Assembly: GCA_003245895.1 (NCBI GenBank)
Contig: QKBZ01000027.1
Location: 1-47,012 of the forward strand
Direction: 5' to 3'
DNA: 47,012 bases
DNA from: Beggiatoa sp.
Lineage (GTDB): Bacteria > Pseudomonadota > Gammaproteobacteria > Beggiatoales > Beggiatoaceae
Shown here: piece after piece, positions 37,691 through 45,718 of the stretch
Position numbering within the stretch: the stretch's first letter is position 1
Layout of the letters: the number at the start of each line of letters is the position of its first letter
The notes under the pieces: model-generated
The model's database searches: none
What the model saw: only the letters and a program-made list of their open reading frames with translations
What the model was told of the DNA's origin: nothing
Translations under genes and position numbers: made by a program

Positions 37691-38878
37691 TTACTGTGAT
37701 CTTGCTGGCAGTTCAGGCACAACTTGCGAAGTAGCCGTTTTACTACCCAGCTTGTCTGACCAACGCGGAAACGGAAAATACTCTACAACATCAACGTCTT
37801 TATCCTGCGCAGGCAGGGCAATCACATTGCCACCATTGCGCTGTTTCAACTCTACGGGACTTGGGAGCATATCTAAAAGTGCTTTTGCCGCTACTTTTGG
37901 GTCTCGGTAACTGGTCACACTTCCCTTTTTGCCCTCTACCGTTTCAACGTCTTGCTGTTGGTAAGGATTCACAATCACAATTGGTTTATTCTGGTATAAC
38001 AGCGTATCAATTTCGATTTGACTCCATGAACCATACCAAGCAAACATCATTGCGCCATCTGCGATGCCTGCCAGTGCTGGGGTATCATCACCCCACATCA
38101 TACCGACCATATCTTTTGCATCAGCATCCTTATGACTGTCAGCACCACCTGCTTCTGGCATCACAACCAAGCTATAAGTGCCTAAATCTTTAGCACGCTC
38201 ATAACCAATACGGGTATAGCCATATACATTATCATTAACGCCTTTATAACCACCTGTTAAATAAGAAATTTCACGCTGAGCAAATAATGAATCCATCGCG
38301 GCAACACCTGTTTTTATAGCCGTTAAGATACTTTCTGTACTACCAATTCTCGCTTTACCCAATACAGCAATCACCGGTATGCCGTGACTGTTTAAGGCTT
38401 TCTTCAGGTGATTTGATTTAGGCGCAACTTTTTCCAAATCGTATGTCACAAATGCGGAAGGTCTACCCATAGCAACAACTTGCTGTTGCCCTTCAACGGT
38501 TTCGCGCTGGAGACCAAAGCGAACATAATCATTCGCAACATCTCTTAAAATTTGCACTTGATTGCCATCTAGGGCAAATTTGTTGGTCTCCGTTTCTGAA
38601 GCAATAAGCTGTTTTACCGCCTCATCCTTAGTAACTTTATCTATCAGATAGCCTTTTGCCACATCCAGCATTTTAATCTCTGAACTGCTTAAAAGCGTAT
38701 TCTCCAACGGTGCTTTAATATCAGCGTTAATCTGCGCAATTTCTGCCTGTGTTAAGTAATCCAGGATTGTCGCATTGTCAGAGTCAATTTTTGTCACGCT
38801 AGCACATGAAGCGATGACAAATACCATTGCTAAATACAACGCAGCCTTAATGGAACTCAAGCTTTTTTTATCATTCAT
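37691..38878 (-). CDS. Lipoprotein with SLOG/LOG-like Rossmann domain, function unknown
   Basis: 395 residues from the ATG at 38878, chosen because AAGG lies nine bases upstream; a GTG at 38887 is possible. Signal sequence MNDKKSLSSIKAALYLAMV with a lipobox IASC (Cys25); +2 is Ala, so outer-membrane sorting is expected. After an N-terminal helical region (~25-140), the part from IPVIAVLGKARIG follows LOG protein order: ISYLTGGYKGVND (LOG: VLTGGGPGIME), YSLVVMPEAGG, then FAWYGSWSQIEIDTLL (LOG: PGGFGTLDEL) and KPIVIVNP. The nucleotide-site Gly/Thr are changed but the Glu is kept. Likely co-transcribed with the upstream SagB-type gene, 24 bases away. Confidence 0.68.
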   Translation of the reverse strand: MNDKKSLSSIKAALYLAMVFVIASCASVTKIDSDNATILDYLTQAEIAQINADIKAPLENTLLSSSEIKMLDVAKGYLIDKVTKDEAVKQLIASETETNKFALDGNQVQILRDVANDYVRFGLQRETVEGQQQVVAMGRPSAFVTYDLEKVAPKSNHLKKALNSHGIPVIAVLGKARIGSTESILTAIKTGVAAMDSLFAQREISYLTGGYKGVNDNVYGYTRIGYERAKDLGTYSLVVMPEAGGADSHKDADAKDMVGMMWGDDTPALAGIADGAMMFAWYGSWSQIEIDTLLYQNKPIVIVNPYQQQDVETVEGKKGSVTSYRDPKVAAKALLDMLPSPVELKQRNGGNVIALPAQDKDVDVVEYFPFPRWSDKLGSKTATSQVVPELPARSQ

Positions 38879-38902
38879 TATTAACACCTTGCTTTATTAG
38901 TT

Positions 38903-40561
38903 TTACTTCGTTTCTGCCATATCATACGGTGGCAAAGTCAACAACCGACTATCCTCCACCCGCCCACCGATGGTGAAATGGTACAAGGTTTGGTAATCAT
39001 TATTGCCAGATAAACCTAAGCTTTCATGCACCGGATCATCAAAAAAGCAACCAATCCCTGTTCCCGCTACGCCACTGGCTTCTGCTTCTAAATACAACAC
39101 TTGCCCAATCAAGCCCGTTTCCCAGAATAAACGCGGGTAAAACCACGCGCCGACTTCTTCCAACACTGGGCGGAAATTCGCTAACATGCTGACCGCAAAG
39201 CAGCCATCTGAGGCAATACTTTGATGGCAAGATAACTGTTTTGCCAACTGCTGCCCATCACCTTCTGCCAATTGGAAAAATGGCAAGTCATCAGGACATA
39301 CGGCTGGTTTTGCCCATGTAAATTCAGGTTTTAGTGCCGCTTGTAACTGTTCTTTGCCATTCGGGTCACGTAACAACACGTATAAACCGGATTTAAGATG
39401 TTTCACCCGATGCACTAATAAAATTAAGTTTACCTGTGGCGACCACGGCAAAGCAGAGAACGGCAATTGATTTTCCAGCGGCATGGTTTTGCGCAAGATT
39501 TGGAAAAAGGCATCGGCAGTGATGCCGGTACGTCCATCCATTGATACTGCACTGCGGCGACGGTGAATAATCGGGCGAATGCCAAACGGTGCTTGCTGAT
39601 CTTCCGTCGGCAACTGCGCTGCATCTGCTTTAAAACTTGGGTATTCAACAGGCAAAGCCGCCTTATGGGTGGCAATGGTGACATGCTCGATAATGCGCCA
39701 GCGCAAATGCTCTGGGCTTAGCTGATTCGGATCGCCAGTCCACTGCAATTTTGCACAGGCTTGCACGGCTGCGGGATCGGGACGCACATCTTTAGCAATA
39801 GGTGTTGGTGTGATGGCGAGCAAGCAATCAGGGTGCTCGGCTTCGCGGCCTTCGCGTAACTGCTCTAAGCCCATTAACAACACTAATTCTTCTGTGCCTA
39901 AGCCGTCTAACAAAGTGGTGTGCCAGCCCAAGGCATTGGCAGCGACACTGATCGCTGCAATGGCATGACCGATGTCGTGTTGGCAATAGCGGAAAGCCCG
40001 CTCGCCATATTTCCACATTTCACGCCAATGAATAGAAGATAAGCCAATAAAAAAGCTGCCTTCGGGAAAGCCTGCGCTTAGGTTTTGCCATGCAGCTTCG
40101 GTTAATTCAGCGCGTTGTTCTAAACCATGTTCTTTAGGCGCGTAGTGATAAATGCCTGCTTTATGGTGTAAGCCTTCAACCGCACCGCACAGTAAATACG
40201 CTTCGGTAGGATGCAGATTACCGCTAGACGGGTTCACCCGCAGCGACCAACGTGCTTCGCCCGCTTGTTTCCATGCAGATAATGCCAAACTGTCGTAAAA
40301 CAATTGCGATAAGCTGGTAATGTTTAGGGCTTGATTAGCGCATTGACCGTTTATGAAAGCGGCATCATAAGGTGGCTCGTTAGTCAGTTCGATATGTTGC
40401 AGAGGGTGTAAGGGCGCACCTTGAAACCTGCGGAAGGGGTTGGGTTGATCGTCCCAGTCTAAAAACTGAGGGCCTCGGGCATATTGTTGAAAGTGATGTT
40501 TAGTGGCTTCGTGATAGTTCAATACTTGAGCCAGTTCGTCCTTTACCTGTTCTGTGTTCAT
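38903..40561 (-). CDS. SagB/ThcOx-type oxidoreductase with two nitroreductase domains
   Basis: 552 residues from the ATG at 40561 (MNTEQVKDELAQVLNYHEAT); the frame extends 18 codons upstream but homologues recalled start near here. FMN nitroreductase-fold proteins of this type oxidise azolines to azoles in TOMM peptide pathways, but many stand alone. First domain from HHFQQYARGPQFLDWDDQP through WSLRVNPSSGNLHPTEAYLL and FRYCQHDIGHAIAAISVAA. The second begins at FGIRPIIHRRRSAVSMDGR and ends with an EVGAWFYPRLFWETGLIGQ, GVAGTGIGCFFDDPVHE block. No YcaO cyclodehydratase or precursor peptide is seen nearby. First gene of a two-gene unit with the SLOG-like lipoprotein. Confidence 0.85.
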   Translation of the reverse strand: MNTEQVKDELAQVLNYHEATKHHFQQYARGPQFLDWDDQPNPFRRFQGAPLHPLQHIELTNEPPYDAAFINGQCANQALNITSLSQLFYDSLALSAWKQAGEARWSLRVNPSSGNLHPTEAYLLCGAVEGLHHKAGIYHYAPKEHGLEQRAELTEAAWQNLSAGFPEGSFFIGLSSIHWREMWKYGERAFRYCQHDIGHAIAAISVAANALGWHTTLLDGLGTEELVLLMGLEQLREGREAEHPDCLLAITPTPIAKDVRPDPAAVQACAKLQWTGDPNQLSPEHLRWRIIEHVTIATHKAALPVEYPSFKADAAQLPTEDQQAPFGIRPIIHRRRSAVSMDGRTGITADAFFQILRKTMPLENQLPFSALPWSPQVNLILLVHRVKHLKSGLYVLLRDPNGKEQLQAALKPEFTWAKPAVCPDDLPFFQLAEGDGQQLAKQLSCHQSIASDGCFAVSMLANFRPVLEEVGAWFYPRLFWETGLIGQVLYLEAEASGVAGTGIGCFFDDPVHESLGLSGNNDYQTLYHFTIGGRVEDSRLLTLPPYDMAETK

Positions 40562-40734
40562 GGTTCGCAAATACGCGGTCAAAAATGGAGAAAGAGTGGA
40601 GCAAACCACAACCAAAGCGTTTAAGCACCGGTTGTGTGCAAGCGATTTGCTATCAAGCCTACCATATTCTGTGGGGATTGATGAACTTTAGTATGGGAAA
40701 CTTGTGGGGAAGTAGGTGTTAGCTATATTTTCGA

Positions 40735-40886
40735 GTAGGGCGGATAAGGCGGCAGCCGTCATCCGCCGCAAAAGCTAAAAATCAGTCTGAAACCAGCTAA
40801 TGTATCCTGCTTTCCAGACAGAAAACTGACCGATATACCGCATCCTAGCCATGTCGGATGACGGCTAACGCCTTATCCGACCTACA
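40735..40886 (+). repeat. Long type-C module, free-standing
   Basis: GTAGGGCGGATAAGGCGGC to CGCCTTATCCGACCTACA, 152 bp, with a longer AT-rich middle than the 102-bp copies inside B elements. Eleven bases later a type-A element begins. The gap 40562-41115 holds only repeats and a weak hairpin near 41079. Confidence 0.75.
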
Positions 40887-40897
40887 AGATGATTGTT

Positions 40898-41040
40898 TTT
40901 CTCGTTCCCATCGTCCCGATGGGAATGCATACTGTGTCGCTCCAGCGGCACGTTTAGTCGTATAAGCTGTCGTTGGAGCCTGATTCGCGCCGCTGGAGCG
41001 ACGCGGCATGCATTCCCACCAAAATGGTGGGAACGAGAAA
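40898..41040 (+). repeat. Complete, uninterrupted type-A dumbbell element (empty site)
   Basis: 143 bp. Left hairpin CGTTCCC-ATCGTCCCGAT-GGGAATGC; core arms GTCGCTCCAGCGGC and GCCGCTGGAGCGAC (perfect 14-bp inverted repeat); right hairpin GCATTCCC-ACCAAAATGGT-GGGAACG. Both 11-bp loops are 4-3-4 palindromes. Its reverse complement differs from the interrupted copy at 46405-46716 at only four positions outside the insertion, all C/T changes. Confidence 0.9.
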
Positions 41041-41115
41041 CTACTTGTTTTTAAAGCAAAATTAAACTTGTGTAGGTACCTTTACCCTCTGGGAAAGGAC
41101 TTTAAAGAAATAGCC

Positions 41116-41751
41116 TCAGCGTTTATGCCGCACTCTCGAACGCTGTGCAGCATGAGCAGGCTTTGCATTTTTACTAGCAACTGGCGGCTTACTAAAACGG
41201 GCAGGTGCTTGATATTGCAAAATTTTATGCTGCGCTGGTGCCAAATCATCTAAATTCCAGTCGCCGATGGCATAACGAATTAAACGTAAGGTCGGAAAAC
41301 CAACTGCGGCGGTCATGCGGCGCACTTGGCGGTTGCGGCCTTCAGTAATTTGCAAGCTAAGCCATGCGGTTGGAATGTTTGCACGGTAGCGGATAGGTGG
41401 GTTACGGGGCCATAATTGGGCAGGTTCGTTGATTAGCTGCACTTTTGCAGGAAGGGTGCGACCGTCTTTCAGCATCACGCCTTGCCGCAATTGCTGTAAG
41501 GCCGCTTCCGTCGGGATTTGCTCCACTTGCACCCAATACGTTTTTGTTTGCTTATGACGTGGGTGACTGAGTTGATGTTGTAGTTGTCCGTCGTCAGTTA
41601 GCAATAACAAGCCTTCGCTGTCATAATCTAGGCGGCCTGCTGGATACACGTCGGGTATGGTGATGAAATCTGCCAAAGTTTGTTTACCGTCTATCGGCGA
41701 AAATTGACTCATCACTTGAAAGGGTTTGTTAAATAGAACTAATGTACTCAT
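41116..41751 (-). CDS. rluE: 23S rRNA pseudouridine synthase, RluE type
   Basis: 211 residues. RsuA/RluB/E/F-family enzyme; the N-terminal form without an S4 domain and [20 protein letters not shown] match RluE, which modifies U2457 of 23S rRNA in E. coli. Catalytic Asp in [18 protein letters not shown]; late motif [21 protein letters not shown] is complete. A basic tail (ending RSRVRHKR) extends beyond the usual end. Confidence 0.9.
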   Translation of the reverse strand: MSTLVLFNKPFQVMSQFSPIDGKQTLADFITIPDVYPAGRLDYDSEGLLLLTDDGQLQHQLSHPRHKQTKTYWVQVEQIPTEAALQQLRQGVMLKDGRTLPAKVQLINEPAQLWPRNPPIRYRANIPTAWLSLQITEGRNRQVRRMTAAVGFPTLRLIRYAIGDWNLDDLAPAQHKILQYQAPARFSKPPVASKNAKPAHAAQRSRVRHKR

Positions 41752-41918
41752 TAATAAACTGCTTTAACTAAAAACATCAACTGCTCACACGATAAACAAT
41801 CAATACAACAGAAAAACGATGCGAATTGGCATTAATTCCGCTATAGATATTGATAAAAGATTTTCGCGTTACAGTTAACCGCTGGCGCGCACTGCTGTTT
41901 TGTTAAAAAGGATCGTCC

Positions 41919-42290
41919 ATGTTACCGGTGATTTATAAAATTTCAGGTGTCCCTTATGGAAGCACTCGCGATGAAATTGGTCTGCTGTTGTTACGTGAGT
42001 GGCACAATAACATCGTGTCACAAACCCGTGAGTTGCCTAAGGTGCAAGAGCCTTGCACGATACGTTTAACCTTTTTATTGCCGTGTGATAAATTCCCCGA
42101 CCGCTTTCCCTATGGCCCTGATTTAAATTATTTGGTGAATAAGTTGTTAGAAACGCTAAAACAAACTTTATTCAGCGATACCACAGGCAAAGATGCGTGT
42201 ATTTACGAGTTACATGCAGCAAAAGCAGAGGTGGCAACAAGCCAAGAAGCAGGCGTATTAATTGAAATTGAACCGTATCGCGTGCCGTAA
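41919..42290 (+). CDS. RusA-like small protein
   Basis: 123 residues; AAGGA seven bases before the ATG. The pattern P-D-L-N-x-L-V-N-K-x-L-E-x-L, then F-S-D and a late AAKAEV before a beta strand (GVLIEIEP) looks like RusA-type Holliday junction resolvases, whose metal site uses three Asp in PDxDNLxK and DD motifs. Here the second Asp is Asn and the DD is SD, so catalysis is doubtful. No prophage genes surround it. Could instead be an unrelated conserved small protein. Confidence 0.45.
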   Translation: MLPVIYKISGVPYGSTRDEIGLLLLREWHNNIVSQTRELPKVQEPCTIRLTFLLPCDKFPDRFPYGPDLNYLVNKLLETLKQTLFSDTTGKDACIYELHAAKAEVATSQEAGVLIEIEPYRVP

Positions 42291-42293
42291 CAC

Positions 42294-42692
42294 TCAGGCG
42301 CGGTTTTTCAACCGTAGCAACTTGCCTTCAACCTGAGTTAACGCCATGCGAAACGGTGTCATGCCCAGCAACCATGCCAGTGTGACACCAGCGCTATTAG
42401 CGATAAAATCTGCCCATTCTGCAAACCGTACCCCGCCTAAACCTTGTAATCCCTCTAATACTATGCCTAGTGCAATACAGGCCACTGCTAAATAGTGATG
42501 CTGTTTGCGTTGTGGATACAATTGGATAAACCAGCCCATTAAGCAGAAATAAGCCAGCACATGCTGATATTTATCTTCATAAGGCACATCTAATTGCGGC
42601 GGAGAGGGGATCAGTGATAACACGACAATCGCCAAAGCGAATAACACGCCTAAGCTGAACCAAAACCGCCACCAGTGCAGGGAATCTGACAC
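42294..42692 (-). CDS. VanZ-like membrane protein
   Basis: 132 residues with about four membrane helices. The motif YEDKYQHVLAYFCLMGWF and the later EGLQGLGGVRFAEWADFIAN are characteristic of the VanZ-like family, small membrane proteins of unclear function (VanZ itself gives low teicoplanin resistance). It starts three bases after the uppP stop, so the two are one unit, both linked to cell-wall lipids or antibiotics. Confidence 0.85.
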   Translation of the reverse strand: MSDSLHWWRFWFSLGVLFALAIVVLSLIPSPPQLDVPYEDKYQHVLAYFCLMGWFIQLYPQRKQHHYLAVACIALGIVLEGLQGLGGVRFAEWADFIANSAGVTLAWLLGMTPFRMALTQVEGKLLRLKNRA

Positions 42693-42695
42693 GTT

Positions 42696-43511
42696 TTATA
42701 CCATCCACAGTAATAACAATACGCCTAATACCAAGCGGTATAACACAAATGGCAACATGCCGATGCGCTCTAGCAAACTAATAAAAAGGTGAATGCAGAA
42801 ATAGGCGCTAATACCGGCGCAGCTTGCACCTAAAAATAAAGCAAACCAGTTCACCTCGACGGCGTGTTCTAACACTAATTTCGCTGCTTCACCGCCACCG
42901 GCCAAAATAATTACCGGAATTGATAATAAGAAGGAAAAACGGGCGGCCGCGCGTCGGTTTAAGCCCAGTAATAAAGCCGCAGTAATGGTAATGCCGGAAC
43001 GTGAAGTACCAGGGATAACGGCTAAGGCTTGTGCTAAACCAATCCAGAAAATATCGCTCCACGTTAAGCTATATTCATCGCGCTCACGCCGTCCTGTCGC
43101 ATCGGCAAACCAGAGCAAGGCGGCAAATACTAAATTGGCAATGGCAATCACCAGCACAGTGCGTAACGAGTCTTCCACATCTGTCACTGTCACTGCTAAG
43201 CCAACTAAGGCCACTGGAATGGTACCAATACCTGTGCCCCAGACTAAGCGGCTTGCGGGTGTTAATTCCCATGATTTAAAGGAACGAAACCATGCCGATA
43301 ATAAAGGGATGATGTCATGGCGAAAATACCAAATCACCGCGACTAAACTGCCAACGTGTAAGGCCACGTCGAAGGCTACACCTTGATCGGCAATTCCCGT
43401 CAGTTGCGGAAATAACACCAGATGTGCTGAGCTAGAAATAGGCAAAAATTCAGTGATGCCTTGAATTAATGCCAAGATAATGATTTGCCAAATATCCAAA
43501 GTAAATATCAA
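42696..43511 (-). CDS. uppP: Undecaprenyl-diphosphate phosphatase
   Basis: 271 residues, multi-spanning. UppP/BacA dephosphorylates C55-PP, returning the carrier made by UppS (18.0-18.7 kb). The two catalytic motifs are present: QGITEFLPISSSAHL (Glu-rich/Ser motif near the N-terminus) and VIPGTSRSGITI. Length is typical (273 in E. coli). Bacitracin targets the same lipid. Confidence 0.96.
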   Translation of the reverse strand: MIFTLDIWQIIILALIQGITEFLPISSSAHLVLFPQLTGIADQGVAFDVALHVGSLVAVIWYFRHDIIPLLSAWFRSFKSWELTPASRLVWGTGIGTIPVALVGLAVTVTDVEDSLRTVLVIAIANLVFAALLWFADATGRRERDEYSLTWSDIFWIGLAQALAVIPGTSRSGITITAALLLGLNRRAAARFSFLLSIPVIILAGGGEAAKLVLEHAVEVNWFALFLGASCAGISAYFCIHLFISLLERIGMLPFVLYRLVLGVLLLLWMV

Positions 43512-43552
43512 CCGTTGCGTAAGATAAAGCTGAGTGTAGGAATAGTTGAGTT

Positions 43553-43740
43553 TCAGTCGTTCCCAAATGCCATTTCACAGCCGTTAAGTTAAAGACATGC
43601 ACGTTTGTAGGGTGGAATACCGCAGCGTATTCCACCATGAGATTCTGTAAAAAGCTAAGCCAAAACAGATTATAAACCGCATGGTGGAATACGGCTTGCG
43701 CCTATTCCACCCTACAAAGAAACGTCATTTGGGAACGAGA
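43553..43740 (+). repeat. Type-A hairpin interrupted by a type-B element with a type-E module
   Basis: CGTTCCC-AAATGCCATTT (43565-43575), then 144 bp (43576-43719), then AAACGTCATTT (43720-43730)-GGGAACGAG. The two 11-mers agree at 9 of 11 positions. The insert begins CACAGCCGTTAAGTTAA (decayed B end) and holds an E module at 43606-43716; the right B end is missing. Without the insert the outer part is a plain single hairpin, CGTTCCC-N11-GGGAACG. Confidence 0.78.
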
Positions 43741-43761
43741 GAACTAAGCTTCAAAATTGTG

Positions 43762-44943
43762 TTATAAACGCGCCCGCTCATCGTGGCTAAAGCCCAACAA
43801 GGGCACATCTTCTAAACCTTGCGTTAGGGCAATCACTTTAAATAATTCACCCATTTCACTGGGTAATAATAACTTCTTCGCCTGTTGCGTTTGCCGCAGC
43901 CAGTTCACCGTGTCATTCGGATCAATTTGCTGCATCAGATCGGAGATGCCACAGGACAGCAAAAAACTCGCCTGTGTGGTGTAGCCTGCGATATTTAAGC
44001 CTGCATCATGCGCAGTTTCTGCAACAGCGGTGAAATCAACGTGCGCGGTGATGTCTTGTAAACCGACTAAACATAAAGGGTCGCTGTGCGCGTGATGACG
44101 ATAATGGCACATCAACGTACCTTCATCGCGTTGCGGGTGGTAAAACTCCGCGCGCGGGAAACCATAATCAAATAACAGGATTAAGCCGTGTTGCAAACAG
44201 CGGGCAATATTCTGCATCCAGTCGGCTAAAAATGGGTTGTATTCTGACATATAACCCGATGGCAAGGTATCTAAAAACGGTTCTAATAAAGTATTGAGTT
44301 CCGCCATCTCCTCATTGCTGACCTGCCATGCAAATTGCTCATCTTGCCATGTGACATAAAAGCGTTCTAAAGCGGCATTTTCAGCGACATGAAACCGCTC
44401 AACCGGCATTGCATCTAACACTTCATTGCCCAACACAACACCGGAAAAAGGCGCGTCAGGTAACTGGCTAAGCCATTGCACTCGTGATACTAAATTGGGT
44501 GCTTCGGCTTGCAAGCGTTCGCGCTGACGGTGTTGCAATTCGCTGCTTAATTCCAAAATCCAATATTGTGCAGGCAAACAATCTGCTTGTTCTAATGCAA
44601 TTAAAATATCGGTGGCCATACGTCCTGAACCGGCGCCGAATTCTAAAATCACACGTTGTTCTGCGGGCAGTGCGCTTAATACTTGGTAACATTGGTGCGC
44701 CACACAACAGGAAAATAGCGGCGATAATTCAGGGGCAGTGATAAAGTCGCCTTGTTCGCCGAATTTGTGCAAGCCGCCGCTGTAATAGCCCAAAGCAGGC
44801 GCATACAGTGCATGTTGCATAAATTCGCTAAAAGGAATCTGCCCGCCTGCCTGTTGGATTCGCTGTATAATGTGTTCTGTGAGGGCAACACTGTGTTGTT
44901 GCATAGCCGCATCGGGCATCGGGAGTTGAGTCGTAGGCTTCAT
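43762..44943 (-). CDS. SAM-dependent methyltransferase, MidA/NDUFAF7 family
   Basis: 393 residues. The family includes the protein arginine methyltransferase NDUFAF7 (complex I assembly in mitochondria); bacterial members are of unknown target. Start region IPFSEFMQHALYAPALGYYSG and GDFITAPELSPLFS are highly typical, the SAM-binding motif is VILEFGAGSGRMATDIL, and VLGNEVLDAMPVERF follows. It is divergent from the FolM-like gene with only 25 bases between starts, an arrangement I recall in related genomes. Confidence 0.9.
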   Translation of the reverse strand: MKPTTQLPMPDAAMQQHSVALTEHIIQRIQQAGGQIPFSEFMQHALYAPALGYYSGGLHKFGEQGDFITAPELSPLFSCCVAHQCYQVLSALPAEQRVILEFGAGSGRMATDILIALEQADCLPAQYWILELSSELQHRQRERLQAEAPNLVSRVQWLSQLPDAPFSGVVLGNEVLDAMPVERFHVAENAALERFYVTWQDEQFAWQVSNEEMAELNTLLEPFLDTLPSGYMSEYNPFLADWMQNIARCLQHGLILLFDYGFPRAEFYHPQRDEGTLMCHYRHHAHSDPLCLVGLQDITAHVDFTAVAETAHDAGLNIAGYTTQASFLLSCGISDLMQQIDPNDTVNWLRQTQQAKKLLLPSEMGELFKVIALTQGLEDVPLLGFSHDERARL

Positions 44944-44968
44944 AAAAAAATTGTCATGGGAGTATGTT

Positions 44969-45718
44969 ATGCAGAACCACAGTTTAACCGATCAAGTGGT
45001 ATTTATCTCCGGTGGGGTCAAGCGTGTGGGGGCGACCATTGCCCGTCAGTTACACGCAGCAGGCATGCGTTTGGCTTTGCATTATCGCAGTTCTGAAGCC
45101 GACGCGCATGCCTTACAAGCAGAATTGCATGAGAAACGACCAGATTCTGTGCTGTTGCTGCAAGCGGATTTGCAGCATGTGGCAAAGTTAAACAGCATGA
45201 TTCAAGAGACGGTGGATCAGTTTGGTCGTTTAGATGTGTTGATTAATAACGCTTCAGCTTTTTACCCTACGCCTATCGGTAGCATTACCGAAGCGCATTG
45301 GGATGAGTTGATGGCTTCAAATTTAAAAGCACCGTTGTTTTTATCACAAGCAGCCGCACCGCATTTAATCACTAGCAATGGCTGCATTATTAACTTAATC
45401 GATATTCACGCCGAACGCCCATTAAAACAACATCCGGTGTATTGCTCAGCAAAAGCGGGTTTGGCGATGTTAACTAAGTCGCTGGCGCGGGATTTAGGCC
45501 CACATGTGCGGGTTAACGGCATTGCACCAGGGGCGATTATGTGGCCTGAAAATGAAATGGATGAAGTGACCAAGCAACGCATTATTTCTAATATCGCGTT
45601 GAAACGGCATGGCGATCCGACGGATTTAGCACGCACCGCGTTATTTTTAATCCGTGATGCAGGTTACATTACTGGACAAATTATCGCCGTAGATGGCGGT
45701 CGGACGCTGAGTCAGTAG
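44969..45718 (+). CDS. Pteridine reductase (FolM-like SDR)
   Basis: 249 residues from the ATG at 44969, which has GGGAG six bases upstream; a TTG at 44951 is less likely. FolM-type enzymes reduce dihydromonapterin or dihydrofolate with NADPH. The pteridine reductase cofactor loop is SGGVKRVGATIARQL (Arg in place of the usual Gly pattern), followed by NNASAFYPTPIG, the active-site YCSAK and the end GQIIAVDGGRTLSQ. It is convergent with the response regulator, with no bases between stops. Confidence 0.88.
   Translation: MQNHSLTDQVVFISGGVKRVGATIARQLHAAGMRLALHYRSSEADAHALQAELHEKRPDSVLLLQADLQHVAKLNSMIQETVDQFGRLDVLINNASAFYPTPIGSITEAHWDELMASNLKAPLFLSQAAAPHLITSNGCIINLIDIHAERPLKQHPVYCSAKAGLAMLTKSLARDLGPHVRVNGIAPGAIMWPENEMDEVTKQRIISNIALKRHGDPTDLARTALFLIRDAGYITGQIIAVDGGRTLSQ

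Noticed and set aside
38903-40561. TOMM (azole peptide) biosynthesis cluster
   Set aside because: Only the SagB-type oxidoreductase is present; no YcaO protein, E1-like partner, precursor peptide or exporter lies within the window on either side.
41073-41100. Terminator hairpin after rluE
   Set aside because: The stem has a mismatch and no T-run follows on the minus strand; too weak to list.
44951-44968. Upstream TTG start for the FolM-like gene
   Set aside because: The ATG at 44969 has GGGAG at proper spacing and fits family length; the TTG has no ribosome site.
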